Assembly: GCA_028641055.1 (NCBI GenBank)
Contig: CM054062.1
Span: forward strand, 140,968,682 to 141,032,681
Length of the DNA stretch: 64,000 bases
Source: Alopecurus myosuroides
Lineage: Eukaryota; Streptophyta; Magnoliopsida; Poales; Poaceae
Reading direction: 5' to 3'
Shown: positions 33,482 through 45,625 of the stretch, in pieces
How the letters are laid out: every line of letters begins with the position of its first letter
Position numbering within the stretch: position 1 is the first letter of the stretch
Notes under the pieces: model-generated
Seen by the model: the letters and a program-made list of their open reading frames with translations, nothing else
Told to the model about the DNA's origin: nothing
Database searches by the model: none
Position numbers and translations under genes: made by a program

Positions 33482-35062
33482 CTCTTGTATCTTTCCGATG
33501 CTGTTGTAGTTGTGGATTATTCGTGAACTATTGTAATGTTATCATAAATGGCAACCTGGAATCGGTTATTATGCGGATTTGGCGGGAATGCTGAATTCTG
33601 CATAGTGCCCGATCTCGGGGCGTCACAGTCTTCTCCTGCTTCCTCATATCGGGACTGGTACCATCGATGTCCCGATTCTTCCAGGTGGTGATGGCCACGT
33701 TCAATCTCCGTCTTGCCCAACTCCACCCCAACGCGGTGCTGGGGTTGTCCGTCTTCTAGTACTTCTTCAAGGCCTTCGTAGGCGTGTTGCCGTTCGTGGC
33801 CTTATTCCACCATTACTTCTACCCCACAGTTGAACCTGGGGGCAACATCGCCGGGGCGGTTTCATTTTGTCGTCGCACCAACCAGCCCGACCAATTCATC
33901 CCCAGGACTAAGAACAAGAAGTGGGATGAATGGATGCACCGGCGACTGTTCCTCCGCTTCTTGATGTCAGATGAATGCTTGCAAGAACCAGAGAGTCCAA
34001 GCGAGCGCCAGGTGCACTAGGGAGAAAAAAAAATGTTGGTCTCTCTCCAATTTGCGCCCGGATCTCGGAGTTAGTCACAACCGAGTTGAAAGGAGAGCAT
34101 GTGGTGGCGCATTTTTTCGCCCACTACATCGTTCCCCTTCAAGAGAGATCCAACCCCGTGTGGATATTCCAAGTGATTGACGATCCCACTCGTCTCTTCA
34201 CCGGGCCAAAGTTAGTGCTGACCCCGCACAAGCTGAAGAAGCTAGTGCTGGAGTTGGTCTGAGGGCCGATGGAACTCGGCCCGCTCCCGGCGGGGTTCTT
34301 TCCCCTCTATGGTGGTCAATACCTCGACGACATCATCACGAGCTTTCCAAATTGCGACGAGGGGGAATCTGGCGGACATGGGTACCTCAAGGGGCAATTC
34401 CCATGGCTATTCCATAAAGTACATCGTCCCCTTCCCCATCTGCCTTGGCCGTGTAACACGAAGGATGGTCGGGCATGGATGCATCGAGATCCAACATGGG
34501 GAAAGGTTCGGGACCTAGCACCCATGCTCACCCTCGGGTGGGCTACTCACATTGCTAGGGTCCCACTTCCCCAACTAGGGGCAGGCGCCGGTACCCAGGG
34601 TACCCCGGCAGAAGCCCCAGTTGTTGCAACAGTAGAGGAGGAATAAGAATAACAAGATGATGCTCCTCTGATCCTCAGCCGCCACCGCAAGGACGGGCAT
34701 CCTTTGCCTCCCAACGAACCCAACGCCAACTCGAGGATCCCGGATTTTTGGGCACGGCCAAGGGTTCGAGTTGGCGCTACACTTGTCTCGATAAGCATCT
34801 TGTATCCCACTAGGTGGCATTCCTGTGCTCCACATACTTTCCTATAAGGGACTTCTCTTCTTACTTGCACCGCGTCTTTGCCTCGGCCTAAGGATTAAAG
34901 GCCTCAGGAAGAAGATGGGCCCTCCTTGCCGCTGCGCAAGAAGGATCACATATCTTCATCTAGCAGCAGTGGTAGGGGCGGCAAAGAAAATCCCAACATG
35001 AGCCGGATTTCGGTGCCGCCTCTACCGAAGCTCAAAATTCGTTGGCGAAGTCGAAGCTATCT

Positions 35063-35529
35063 TTTTTTTCCAAACGACTAGAGCCGGGTTCCATTATCGA
35101 AAAGACAACAGAACAAGGTCTTATTTACAACGAAAGTAAAAACAAAAAACAGCAAAAGCCGAGGCATGAGTAGAAGAGTAACCAGTCCCCTCTGAGGAAG
35201 GAACAGGAAACCATCTCCCACACAAGCCACACGGACAGAATCTAAAACCAAACAGGCAGAAGTTTAACAGCGCTAGCTAAGCCAGGCGGAAAAGTACTGT
35301 AGCTTACAATCATACTGCACGCAGGCAGGAAACTAAAACTAGTCCGAACGATGAGAATCAACCAACCACATCAACATCCTCATCAGTTGAAGCTTCTGAA
35401 GTAACTGTCCTGTTAAGCAAAGCCTGGTTCCTTGCGTGTTGTTGCAGAGCAGCATCTTGGATCAACCTTGCACCCTCCTCCATTGCAGTCCTATCCCCAG
35501 CAGCTTGAAGACCTTCCCAATAGCGCAAA
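35063..35529 (-). mobile_element. Retroposed insert (processed mRNA end or 5'-truncated LINE), 467 bp, 15-bp TSD
   Basis: Flanked by the direct repeat AAGTCGAAGCTATCT (35048-35062 and 35530-35544). The left end is a T run (cttttttttc, partly shared with the repeat), so on the minus strand the insert ends in poly(A). This, with a long TSD, is the mark of LINE-driven retroposition. The minus strand from 35529 reads an open C-terminal end of about 57 codons (including RYWEGLQAAGDRTAMEEG and an acidic TDEDVDVVG end) with a stop at 35358, then about 295 bp of 3' UTR-like DNA with AATAAG. I recognise neither a LINE reverse transcriptase nor a host family, so it may be a 5'-truncated retrocopy of a host mRNA or a LINE tail. 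Confidence 0.7.
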
Positions 35530-36692
35530 AAGTCGAAGCTATCTATTAGGTAAACAGTCTCATGTTTTGCTTCAAGCGGTGTTCCTTTGACAGGTTGGTT
35601 CCCCATGGTCCTAAAGTTGTCCCGGAGGCCATCCATGATCATGCGCCAGATTCACCTCCTTCTTCCCCGCCTACCGCAGGCTTTATGGTCCCAACAAGGC
35701 TTGTCGCTCGAGCAGATCCGATGCAGTTGGGCGGCCCTGCCACCAATGGCCTTTCCAGCATGGTGCTGGACCCGGCTGTGGTTACAGAGTTTCATTGGGT
35801 TATCAATGATTGGGCCGACCAGTAGCATTGGACTGCAGAGGTGATGCTAGCCCTGCGCGCAAAGAAAGAATACCTAAAGCCACTAAGGTGATGCCGAGGA
35901 CCGAATGAGACCGAACGGCACCCTGCTCGAGGGCAAGGAGCTCGAGAGAGTGATGCAGACCCTCCTCACCAACGAGTCTCCCTGACTCTTCCTTCTTCCA
36001 TCGTTCCCTTGTACAACCTTGACGAGGCGACTCGAGACGCCGTTATCAGCGCAATGCCGCACTTTGATCGGTGAGGCCTCTTTGCCAAGGGGGAGAAGTC
36101 TAGGCAGGACAATCCCTTCACCTTGTGCCCTCAGGAGGATAGCAAGGTGAACTCCACGGGCACGGAGGGCTCCGACCCTACAACGAGGCGCCAGGGAGGA
36201 TGTCGAAGAAACACCCCCTTGGAGAGGTCCTCTCTGGAGAGGATCAAAAGGGGGAGAGCGAGTCGGCCGAGGACTCGAGTGCCTCGCCCTTGCCATCTGC
36301 ACGCTCAGACGTCGGTGATGCCCTCGACGAGGCTGGGAGTGAGGCCTGCGGGGAGAAGAGGCTGCGCAGTGTGGTGGTCGATGTAGACACGACGCTGGCT
36401 CTTGAGGCGACTGCTCCCACCAGGAGGCGCACACCCCGGGCTTGGGGATCTTATGCGCAGTAAGTTTGCTCAAGTCAGGCTCCTCCGCCTCTGTCCCTAT
36501 TTGTCGCCGATCTTTTTTCATGATGTAGGTCCTCTTCCAAGAGGGCAAAGGTAGGGAATTCCCCCCCACGAGGACACATCTCTCCCCGTCACCTCGTCGT
36601 AGTCGGCGCGGGGGCGGAAAAAGGCGGTCCGTGTTGGAGCTTCGCTCCCTCCGCCTGTTGGCCTGTAATGCCAGAAGAGAGGTGGAACCCTC

Positions 36693-38316
36693 TGACAGTT
36701 GCGTGTGGACACACGTTCGTTGGGAGACCCCAAGAGGAAGGTATGAAGAGTGCAAGAGCAAGTTTCCCTCAGAAACAAACCAAGGTTGAATCGACCAGTA
36801 GGAGAAAGATATTACTTCTAAAGGTTGTTGACAGCTGATGTTGGCAGGGCGCACTACTAGGCTCAGCAGCAATGTGTAATCTGCACACAACACAACCAAA
36901 ATACTTTGCCCCAACAAAATAGTGAGGTTGTCAATATAACTGGTTTTGCTAACACAAAGGATTAGATGTATAATGTGGAAAACGGTGCTTGTTTGCAGTA
37001 AATGAAGGAGAACAATGATTGCAGTAAAAAGAACAGTGCTTGCAGTAGGTTGTATTATCTGTGTAAAATAATGGACCAGGGTCCACAGGTCACTAGTGGT
37101 GTCTCTCCATAAACGATAGATAACATGCTAGGTAAACAAATTACAGCTGAGCAATTGACAGAGATAAAGGTTGCACCGTAGTGCATATGCAAGACATGAT
37201 GATTACAATGAGATTCATGCTGGCATTACAACATAATTCATAGACTGTAATCCAACTGCATCTATGACTAATAATCCACCCTCAGAACGTAATCCAAGCA
37301 TACTTTGGGTATTTAGTTGCAAGCAAAAGATTATTGCATTAAGTAAAGTGAGTAATGTAAACAATAGAATTTATCCATAGACAAAACATTGTTGTTTTCT
37401 CCCTAATGGTAACAACACATCCCCCATCTGTCACGTTTCTGTCACTCGAGCATAGACGAAAGGGAGGCATGAACCCACTGTCTAGCATAAATACTCCCTC
37501 TTGGAGTTACAAGCATCAACTTTTCCAGAGCATCCACTAGTAATGGAGAGCATGCAAGAACATAAATAACATAAACATGATAGATTCATAATCAACTTGA
37601 CATAGCATTCAATATTCATCAGATCCTAGTAAAGACAACATGTAGCATTACAGATAGATGATCTTGATCATGTTAGGCAGCTCACAAGATCTAAACATGG
37701 TGGCATAAAGAGGAGAAGACAACCATCTAGCTACTGCTATGGACCCGTAGTCTAAGAATGAACTACTCATGCATCACTCCGGAGGCAGGCATGGTGATGT
37801 AGAGCCCTTCGGTGATGATTTCCTCTCCCGGCAGGGTGCCAGGGAGAGCTTCAGAACCCTTTCTAACTAGGGTTGACGATGACGGCGACTACGGAACTTT
37901 TCGTGGATGGAGGCTCGGGTATTTAGGGTTTTCCCGAGAAGGAGCTTAAATAGGCGAAAGGGTGATGTCGGTGGGAGCCCGAGGGGCCCACACCACCTGG
38001 TGGCGCAGCCAAGGGGGGGCGTGCCACCCTATAGAGTGGCTTCCTAGGGCCCCCTCCGGGTCTCCTCCGGACTCCGTGTACGTGACAGTAAAATAAGACC
38101 CTCGGATTTTGTTTCGTCCAATTTCGAGAATATATCCAAAACAACTTTTCTGAAAACAAAAACAACAGAAAACATGAACTGCCGCTGTGGCACCTTGTTA
38201 ATAGGTTAGTCCCAGGAAATCCATAAAAATGCTATAAAGTGTATAGAAAATATGTAGCTATTGGCATGAAAACAACATGGAACATCAGAAATTATAGATA
38301 CGTTTGGGACGTATCA
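36693..38316 (-). repeat. 3' LTR (left) of G1
   Basis: Starts TGACAGTTGCGTG and ends GGGACGTATCA on the plus strand. A TATTTAA-type box on the minus strand is near 37945-37953 ('gcttaaataggcg' on the plus strand). Next to its right end lies the polypurine tract. Confidence 0.85.
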
Positions 38317-40940
38317 AGCATCCCCAAGCTTAGTTCTACTCGTCCTCGAGTAGGTAAAACGAGAAAAACAAAATAATTTCTGAGGTGACATGCTACCAAC
38401 ATAATCTTGATCATCATATTTGTAAAGGAATTTGTAAGATGAGATGATAGTACTCTAAACATAGGTATGATAGATATAATTTCAACAATGTAAACTTAGC
38501 AGCCATGTTGAAACATGAAAGGTAATACAAACAAAGGATCATGAATAATGATTTACTGAAAGATATATGTTTGTTTCGAGCATAAAGAAAACATAACAAA
38601 GTGATATTCCGCATGTCCTTAAAAAGGGAGCAAAACAGAAATGCCAGGACACCTTCAAAGTCCAAGTGGTGACTAGAAACAAGTAATTTGAGAACAAGTA
38701 ATATCATATCATGAATTAATCAATAATAAATCTTGGGACTGATGCACATTATACTCAGAATGACAACTATGCTCTCTTAATTGTGCATAAAGATTAGAAT
38801 ATGAAGACTCAACATAAAAGTAAAAGAAAGGCCCTTCGTAGAGGGAAGCAGGGATTAACTCATGTGTTAGATCTTTTTACTTTATAAACATAGGTATTGA
38901 AAACAATTTTTTAGAGAGGTGTATGTTTATGTCAATGAATGGCAAACAGACAATACAATACGTCACAAGTTAACTAGACTTTACGAGAGAGACTCCCATT
39001 GAAGAACATTCTTTCTACTGGGGTTAGTAGATCATCCCTCTTCTGTTTTGTTTACACAATTATGCTTTAACTGATAAATCAGGGGCAAAAAGAGTGAAGA
39101 GAATCTATAGTAACCAAGTTTGGGGCTGGGCACCTAGTTGCCAGCTCTTCTACAATTTGGATAAGCGGATGTGCCACTAGGCCAGGTGTGTAAAATCCAA
39201 TCAACAAGTGAGATAAAGATCGTCTACCTGCATCCTCATGAGCTAGAACAGGGGCACAAAACATGTATAATTTTGAAGGTTTTAAAGGTACCACATGAGA
39301 AATTTACTTTGGAGTGGCGGTTAAATACCACATATAGGTAGGTATGGTGGACACATTTGGCAAACTTTGGTTTTTGGGAGTTGGATGCACGAGTAGAGCT
39401 CATACTCAGTACATGTGGAGGCTAGCGAAAGAGTGGGAGCGGAAAATTAAGAGAACAATAATGGCCATAATCATGCATAGCGACAAAACCTTATTGATCA
39501 AAGCATACATGGTATTACAATTTAAAAACTAAATGATCATATAGGCTAAAAGTGACCGGTTTGTAGTCATAACATGGTGTAAGCATACGCCAAGTCAACC
39601 AAATAAAGCATTCAAAGGAGAATACCAAAATATTATGCTTTGATATGATAAAAAACAACTCATGATTTCTTTCAATGGCACATTAAGCACTCTCAGATGT
39701 TTGATACAAATTATGCTACATCAATAACTACTAAGCATCAAAATAACATCTAGCATGATATGAAAAAGTTTAAGCCACGGTCTAAACAAGCTTCTTTTTG
39801 CACCGTTATAAGCATGAAATATTTTATTGCTTTCCAAAACCAACACTTTATTTCAACAAAAACTCTCCATATAATATACCAATGAAACAATAGAGTACTA
39901 CTACTCTACAAGAACTAACAACTTTGAATAAGAGATGCATGAAAAACATGAGCTAAAAGGATTTGCAACAGCTAGAAGAAAAACGAAGAATACGAGTATG
40001 ATAAATGAGGAATACAAGTATTCATATGAAAAAGCGGAGCGTGTCTCTCTCCCACACAAGAAATGTGGGTTCCAACAAAGTTTATTTCGGCAAGGAAAAT
40101 AAAAAAAAAAGAAAACAAAAACAAACAAACGCTCCAAGTAAAGTGCATATGTTGTGACCGAATAAATATATAGTTTCACTAGAAGTGACCTGATAAGTTG
40201 CTGATGAAGAAGGGGATGCCTTGGGCATCCCCAAGCTTAGACGCTTGAGTCTTTTTGGAATTTGCTGGGATGAACCACGGGGCATCCCCAAGCTTTGGCT
40301 TTTCACTCGTCTTTATCACATTATATCATCCTCTTCTCTTGACCCTTGAGAACTTCCGTCACACCAAACTCAAAGTAATTCTCATTAGAGAGTTAGTGCA
40401 TAATCAAAAACTCACATGTTCTCCAAGGACACAAGAATTACCAATACTTTCTAAACATTATCTACAGCCAGTGATGTTTTATGGAGAAAAGAAATCCAAT
40501 CAACATAGTAAAAGAGAGAATGCAAAGTAAAAAGGCAGAATCTGTCAAAAACCAGAATAGTCTGTAAAGACGAATTTTTTCGACGCACTTACATTGCTCA
40601 GATCAGAAAAATCAGAATTAGAAAAAATTTCGAACAAAGCTGAGTACCATGCACAAAAATTTAAGGTCGTTTCGATTTTTCTGTGAATTTATACGAATTA
40701 AACAGTCGACAACAAAAATCTGTTCCTGCGCAGAAATCCAAATCTAGCATCAACTTTTCACTAGAGACTTTACTTGGCTCAATAATACGAAAAAGTAAAG
40801 ATACAAAGGAGTTGATACAGAAGTAAACAACACCTTGACTCAAAGAAAACAGAAGAAAACATTGCAAAAATAAAAACATGGGTTATCTCCCAAGAAGTGC
40901 TTTTCTTTAACGCCTTTCAACTAGGCACAGAAAGAAAGAA
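38317..40940 (-). other. G1 3' non-coding region with repeated PPT-like motif
   Basis: About 2.6 kb with no gene. It starts at the LTR with catccccaagcttag (the PPT on the minus strand). Two more copies of the same motif lie at 40224-40240 and 40281-40297. The first forms a hairpin GGGGATGC / GCATCCCC (40212-40219 with 40225-40232). The stretch 40140-40370 and the LTR-adjacent 38317-38430 recur in G2 with high similarity, although the coding parts differ completely. Confidence 0.7.
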
Positions 40941-43807
40941 TCAAGTGTTTTCCAATGAAGAAGCATCCAAATTGTAACTTGTTCTAATGATAGAATCGAA
41001 AGGCAACTTCATTCTCTTTCTAGGAAAGTGTTCCATACCTTTCTTGAGTGGGAATTGATATTTAATATTCCCTTCTCTCATATCAATAACAACACCAATA
41101 GTGTCAGACCCCGGACCCAAAGATATACATACTGTTATGTGCTCCTAGCCATGGACTCACAAGGGCTTGAGGGTTACCAGCCCCGGCCGCAACAAACAAC
41201 GGCAGGCAGACTGGATTCATCGGCACGTAGTCCGGATCCCCAGTCTACTACTCCTTGTATCCATGCTAGTCATAACCAACTATGCATATCAAAGCGTCCA
41301 CGAATCGAATGAAACTGAAGGAAACGGGACCAAAGCTATACAGAGATGCTATGTGTCCATAAAGTGCAACAACAATCGAGGGTTACTGGGGTTACCTCGC
41401 CCCAGGCCGATCACATCGACAGGCAGGCTCGGAAATGGATCATCGGCTCCACAACCCCTCGACTGCGACAACTATGCAGGCATAGCCAAAACTGTATACC
41501 AATGAGCTCGAAACCAACAACCGATCAAAGCAGTACTCTAAACATGAAACTTGTATTAAACAGGCGTTACTAGAGTATAGCTTACAAACAGAGGTCACAC
41601 GACCCAACATTACATCAGACAACGAAAGGCAAAAATAGGATTTGGAAAGCTTATGTAATTTCCAACAAAACCATGTTTTGCTTTGATGTGTTTGAAATAT
41701 TTTTCAGAACAAGATTTGGAGAACCAAAATAGGTACCATTTGTGAGATTTTCTGAAACCATTGGAATTCATAAACCAAATTGTTTAAAACATGATTTGAA
41801 TTTTTGATTCATGCATGTATGAGATGAACACACACCACACACCCTAATGTATCAAAAATTGGGATGTTACAAATAGTTCTAAGAAAAGGTCTTTGCAAAA
41901 CAATAGGACAAGAAGAATTGCATTCAATATTCATATCAACAAAATCAACGTGGACAAGGTTATTGTTAACCATAATAAGAACATTATCGATTCTCCCTAA
42001 AGGTTTCTTTTTAGAATTATAAGCAATATGAACATCCAAATAACAATGTTCTAAAGGTGGTAGATCAAGCATATCATAGAGTTTCTTGGGCATAACAGAG
42101 ATACTAGCACCAAAATCACATAAAGCATTACAATCAAAATCATTCACCTTCATTTTAATGATGGGATCCCAACCATCTTCTAACTTCCTAGGGATAGAGG
42201 CTTCACGTTTTAACTTTTCTTCTCTAACTTTCATTAGAGCATTAGTAATATGTTTTGTGAAAGCCATATTCATAGCACTAGCATTAGGACTTCTAGCAAG
42301 ATTTTGTAGGAACATAATTACTTCAGAAATATTGCAATCATCAAAATCAAAATCATTATTATCAAAAGTAATACGACCATTGTCTCCCATATCTAGAATT
42401 TTTTTAGCACTTTTATCAGGAACAATTTTAGTGGTTTCAGGCAATTTTAAATGTTTAGCAGCAGAAGAAGTGGAGACATTTCCAACACCAATCACTTTAC
42501 CATTGATAGTAGGAGGTTTACTAGCATTAGAAACTTCAGTTTTATTAGTGGTGGTAATGGTACAAACTATAGTTATATTATTCTTTCTAGCAATTGCATC
42601 TTCTCTTTCCCATCTAGCATGCAACTCAACTAACATCCTAACATTGTTATCAATTATAACTTGAATGACATTCAGAGTTTTTCTTTCTTTAACATCATGA
42701 GGCATAACTTCTATTTTCAGAAGATCAAAATCAAGAGTGAGGCTATCAACTTTAGAAGCAAGAACATCAATTTTGCCAAACTTTTCCTTAATAGATTTAT
42801 TAAAAGTAGTTTGTGTACTAATGAAGTCCTTCGGCATGTTTTCAAGATTAGAGGGTACAGTTCTATTGTTTTTGTAGGAATTACCATAGGAATAACCATT
42901 ACCATTATTAGAAGGATATGTCCTATAATTGTTGCTACAAAAATTATTCCTATAAGAATTGTTGTTGAAATTTTTGTTTTTAACGAAGTTCACATCAACA
43001 TGCTCTTCTTGAGCAACCAAAGAGGCTAAAGGAACATTATTTGGATCAACATGAGTTTTACCATTCACAAGCATAAACAAAATAGCATCAAGTCTATCAC
43101 TCAAGGAAGAGGTTTCTTCAACAGAATTTACCTTCTTACCTTGTGGAGCTCTCTTAGTGTGCCATTCAGAATAATTTATCATAATATCATCAAGAAGCTT
43201 TGTTGCAGCACCCAAAGTGATGGACATAAAGGTTACTCTAGTAGTTGAATCCAGAAGGTTTCTTGAAGAAAATTTTTAGACCTGCATAGAAGGTTTGGAT
43301 GATCATCCAAGTAGTCAGTCCATGAGTGGGACAATTCTTTACCAAAGATTTCATTCTTTCCCAAGCTTGAGAAACATGCTCATTATCAAATTGCTTAAAA
43401 TTCATAATGCTACTTCTTAAAGATATGATCTTAGCATGAGGATAATATTTTCCAATGAAAGCATCTTTACATTTAGTCCAAGAATCAATACTATTTTTAG
43501 GCAAAGAAAGCAACCATTCTTTAGCTCTTCCTCTCAAAGAGAAAGGAAACAATTTCAGTTTAATAATATCTCCATATATATCCTTATACTTTTGCGTCTC
43601 ATAGAGTTCAACAAAATTATTAAGGTCGGCAGCAGCATCATCAGTACTAACACCAGAAAATTGCTCTCTCATAACAAGATTTAACAAGGCATGCTTAATT
43701 TCATAAAAATCAGGAGTAGAAGCAGGTGTAGCAATAGGTATACAAATAAAATCATTGCTGTTTGTTCTAGTAAAGTCACACAACTTAGTGTTCTCAGGGG
43801 TACTCAT
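40941..43807 (-). pseudogene. gag-pro: G1 gag-protease gene (one frameshift, interrupted by a solo LTR)
   Basis: Starts MSTPENTKLCDFTRTN at 43807. The Gag core contains ALLNLVMREQFSG, LKLFPFSLRGRAKEWLLSLP, WTKCKDAFIGKYYP and MIIQTFYAGL, the standard Retrotrans_gag pattern. A one-base change in an A/T run near 43270 moves the frame; it continues as MSITLGAATKLLDDIM. An Asn-rich linker (FNNNSYRNN ...) replaces a clear zinc knuckle. The protease follows: NDFDCNALCDFGASISVMP has the catalytic Asp-Phe-Gly-Ala, then CPIVLQRPFLRT. The frame is cut at 41871 by a solo LTR and resumes at 41101 (VVIDMREGNIKYQFPLKKG), ending at a TGA at 40941. Products would be capsid and protease only. Confidence 0.85.
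41102..41871 (-). repeat. Solo LTR (770 bp) inside the G1 gag-protease gene
   Basis: TGTCAGACCCCGG ... GGGATGTTACA, flanked by a perfect 5-bp repeat AATAG (41097-41101, 41872-41876). There is no partner LTR or internal domain, so it was left by recombination between two LTRs of one element. A start of TGTAACATCCCAATTTTT on the minus strand is the more common LTR start, hence the strand given; this is tentative. Confidence 0.88.
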
Positions 43808-43973
43808 TTTAGCAAGATTAAAAAATGGATAAAAATAACAACTAGAATAAGAACTAATTTTTTTGTGTGTTTTTGATATAAAGAAGCAAAGAAGGCAAAA
43901 TAAAATAATCTAAGCAAAACAATAACAAAGTAAAGAGATTGTATGTGAGAGACCCCCTTGCAGAAATCCTCTT

Positions 43974-43993
43974 CCTCCACAGCAACGACGCCA
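43974..43993 (-). other. Primer-binding site of G1
   Basis: The minus strand reads TGGCGTCGTTGCTGTGGAGG, close to TAGCGCCGTTGCCGGGGAGG in G2 (55695-55714). It is 10 bp from the LTR in each. Confidence 0.65.
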
Positions 43994-44003
43994 GAAAAGA
44001 GCT

Positions 44004-45625
44004 TGATAGTTGCGTGTGGACACAAGTTCGTGGAGACCCCAAGAGGAAGGTATGAAGAGTGCAGCAGCAAGCTTCCCTCAGAAACAAACCAAGGTTGAAT
44101 CAACCAGTAGGAGAAACATATTACTTCTGAAGGTTGTTGACAGATGATGTTGGCAGGGCGCACTACCAGGCTCAGCAGCAACGTGGAACCTGCACACAAC
44201 ACAACCAAGATACTTTTCCCCAACGAAATAGTGAGGTTGTCAATCTCACCCGTTTTGCTAACACAAAGGATTAGATGTATAATGTGGAAAACGGTGCTTG
44301 TTTGCAGTAAATGAAAATAGAACAATGATTGTATTAAAAAGAACAGTGCTTGCAGTAGGTTGTATTATCAGTGTAAAATAATGGACCGAGGTCCACAATT
44401 CACTAGTAGGGTCTCTCCATAAAAGATAGATAACATGCTGGGTAAACAAATTACAGCTGGGCAATTGATAGAAATAAAGGCTGCACCATAGTGCATATGA
44501 AATACATGATGATTACTATGAGATTCATGCGGACATTATAACATAATTTATAGACCGTAATCCAACTGCATCTATGACTAATTATCCACCCTCAGAACAT
44601 AATCCAAGCAGACTTCGGGTATTAAGTTGCAAGCAGCAGATTATTGCATTAAGTAAAGTGAGTAATGTAAACAATGAAATTTATCCTTAGACAAAGCATT
44701 ATTGTTTTCTCCCTAATGGCAATAGCACATCCCCCATCTGTCACGTTTCTGTCACTCGAGCACAGATGAAAGGGAGTCATGAACCCATTATCGAGCATAA
44801 ATCCTCCCTCTTGGAGTTACAAGCATCAACTTCGCCAGAGCATCCACTAGTAACAGAGAGCATGCAAGATCATAAATAACATAAACATGATAGATTGATA
44901 ATCAACTGGACATAGCATTTAGTATTCATCAGATCCCATTAAACACAACATGTAGCATTACAGATAGATGATCTTGATCATGTTAGGGAGCTCACAAGAT
45001 CTAAACATGGTGGCATAAAGAGGACAAGACAACCATCAAACTACTGCTATGGACCCGTAGTCCACGGATGAACTACTCATGCATCACTTCGGAGGCAAGC
45101 ATGGTGATGTAGAGCCCTCCGGTGATGATTTCCCCTCCCGGCAGGGTGTCGGGGAGAGCTTCATAACCCTCCTGAACTAGGACTGACGATGACAGCGGCA
45201 ATGGAACTTTTCGTGCATGGAGGCTCGGATATTTAGGGTTTTCCTGGGAAGGAGCTTAAACAAGCGAAAAGGCGAAGTTGGTGGGAGCCCGAGGGGCCCA
45301 CACCACCTGGTGACGTGGCCAAGGGGGGCGTGCGACCCTATGGTGTGGCTGCCTTAGCGCCCCCTCTGGGTCTCGTTTGGACTCCTTGTACGTGACAGAA
45401 AAATAAGACCCTGGGATCTTGTTTTGTCCAATTCTGCGAATATTTCCAGAACAACTTTTCTGAAAGCAAAAACAGCAGAAAACATGAACATGCGTTGTGG
45501 CATCTTGTTATAGGTTAGTCCAAGGAAATCCATAAAAATGCTATAAAGTGTATAGAAAACATGTAGCCATTGGCATGAAAACAACGTGGAATATAAGAAA
45601 TTATAGATACGTTTGAGACGTATCA
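44004..45625 (-). repeat. 5' LTR (right) of G1
   Basis: Plus-strand start TGATAGTTGCGTG, end GAGACGTATCA, colinear with the left LTR. Directly followed by the target repeat CCCTC. Confidence 0.85.

Larger units (their letters stand above)
25111..33627 (+). mobile_element. LARD-B: young non-coding retrotransposon with two 4.0-kb LTRs and a 476-bp internal domain
   Basis: LTR1 25111-29132, internal 29133-29608, LTR2 29609-33627, with a perfect 5-bp target duplication GTCTT (25106-25110 and 33628-33632). LTRs begin TGTAACACCTGGGGGTGTTAC and end GGGGCGTCACA; the PBS TGGTATCAGAGC is at 29135-29146. The LTRs appear identical apart from three single-base deletions in LTR2 (near 30166, 32640 and 32656), which implies a very recent insertion. 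Same architecture as LARD-A but a distinct subfamily: the 3' third of the LTR and the internal domain are similar, the 5' half is not. No protein of any retrotransposon is encoded. Confidence 0.92.
29609..33627 (+). repeat. LARD-B LTR2 (4019 bp)
   Basis: Copy of LTR1 with three single-base deletions and no substitution that I noticed. Encoded short frames match LTR1 residue for residue over most of the length. Confidence 0.88.
36693..45625 (-). mobile_element. G1: non-autonomous Gypsy element encoding Gag-protease only
   Basis: LTRs 36693-38316 and 44004-45625 (1624 and 1622 bp), perfect target duplication CCCTC (36688-36692, 45626-45630), minus orientation. The PBS lies at 43974-43993 (TGGCGTCGTTGCTGTGGAGG) and the polypurine tract AAGCTTGGGGATGCT directly beside the left LTR. 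LTR ends are TGATACGTC and AACTATCA (or AACTGTCA). The internal 5.7 kb carries one gag-protease gene (43807-40941) and then 2.6 kb without reverse transcriptase, RNase H or integrase. The LTRs differ at many sites, so it is moderately old. A solo LTR is inserted in the gene. Confidence 0.88.

Noticed and set aside
33784..34020. DNA transposase, going by the name Transposase_28
   Set aside because: That domain is found in Gypsy-derived accessory ORFs and has no known transposase activity.
35883..36917. Minus-strand 344-codon frame as a host gene
   Set aside because: It crosses the border between the Transposase_28-type relic and the G1 LTR at 36693, so it is a chance frame over two elements.
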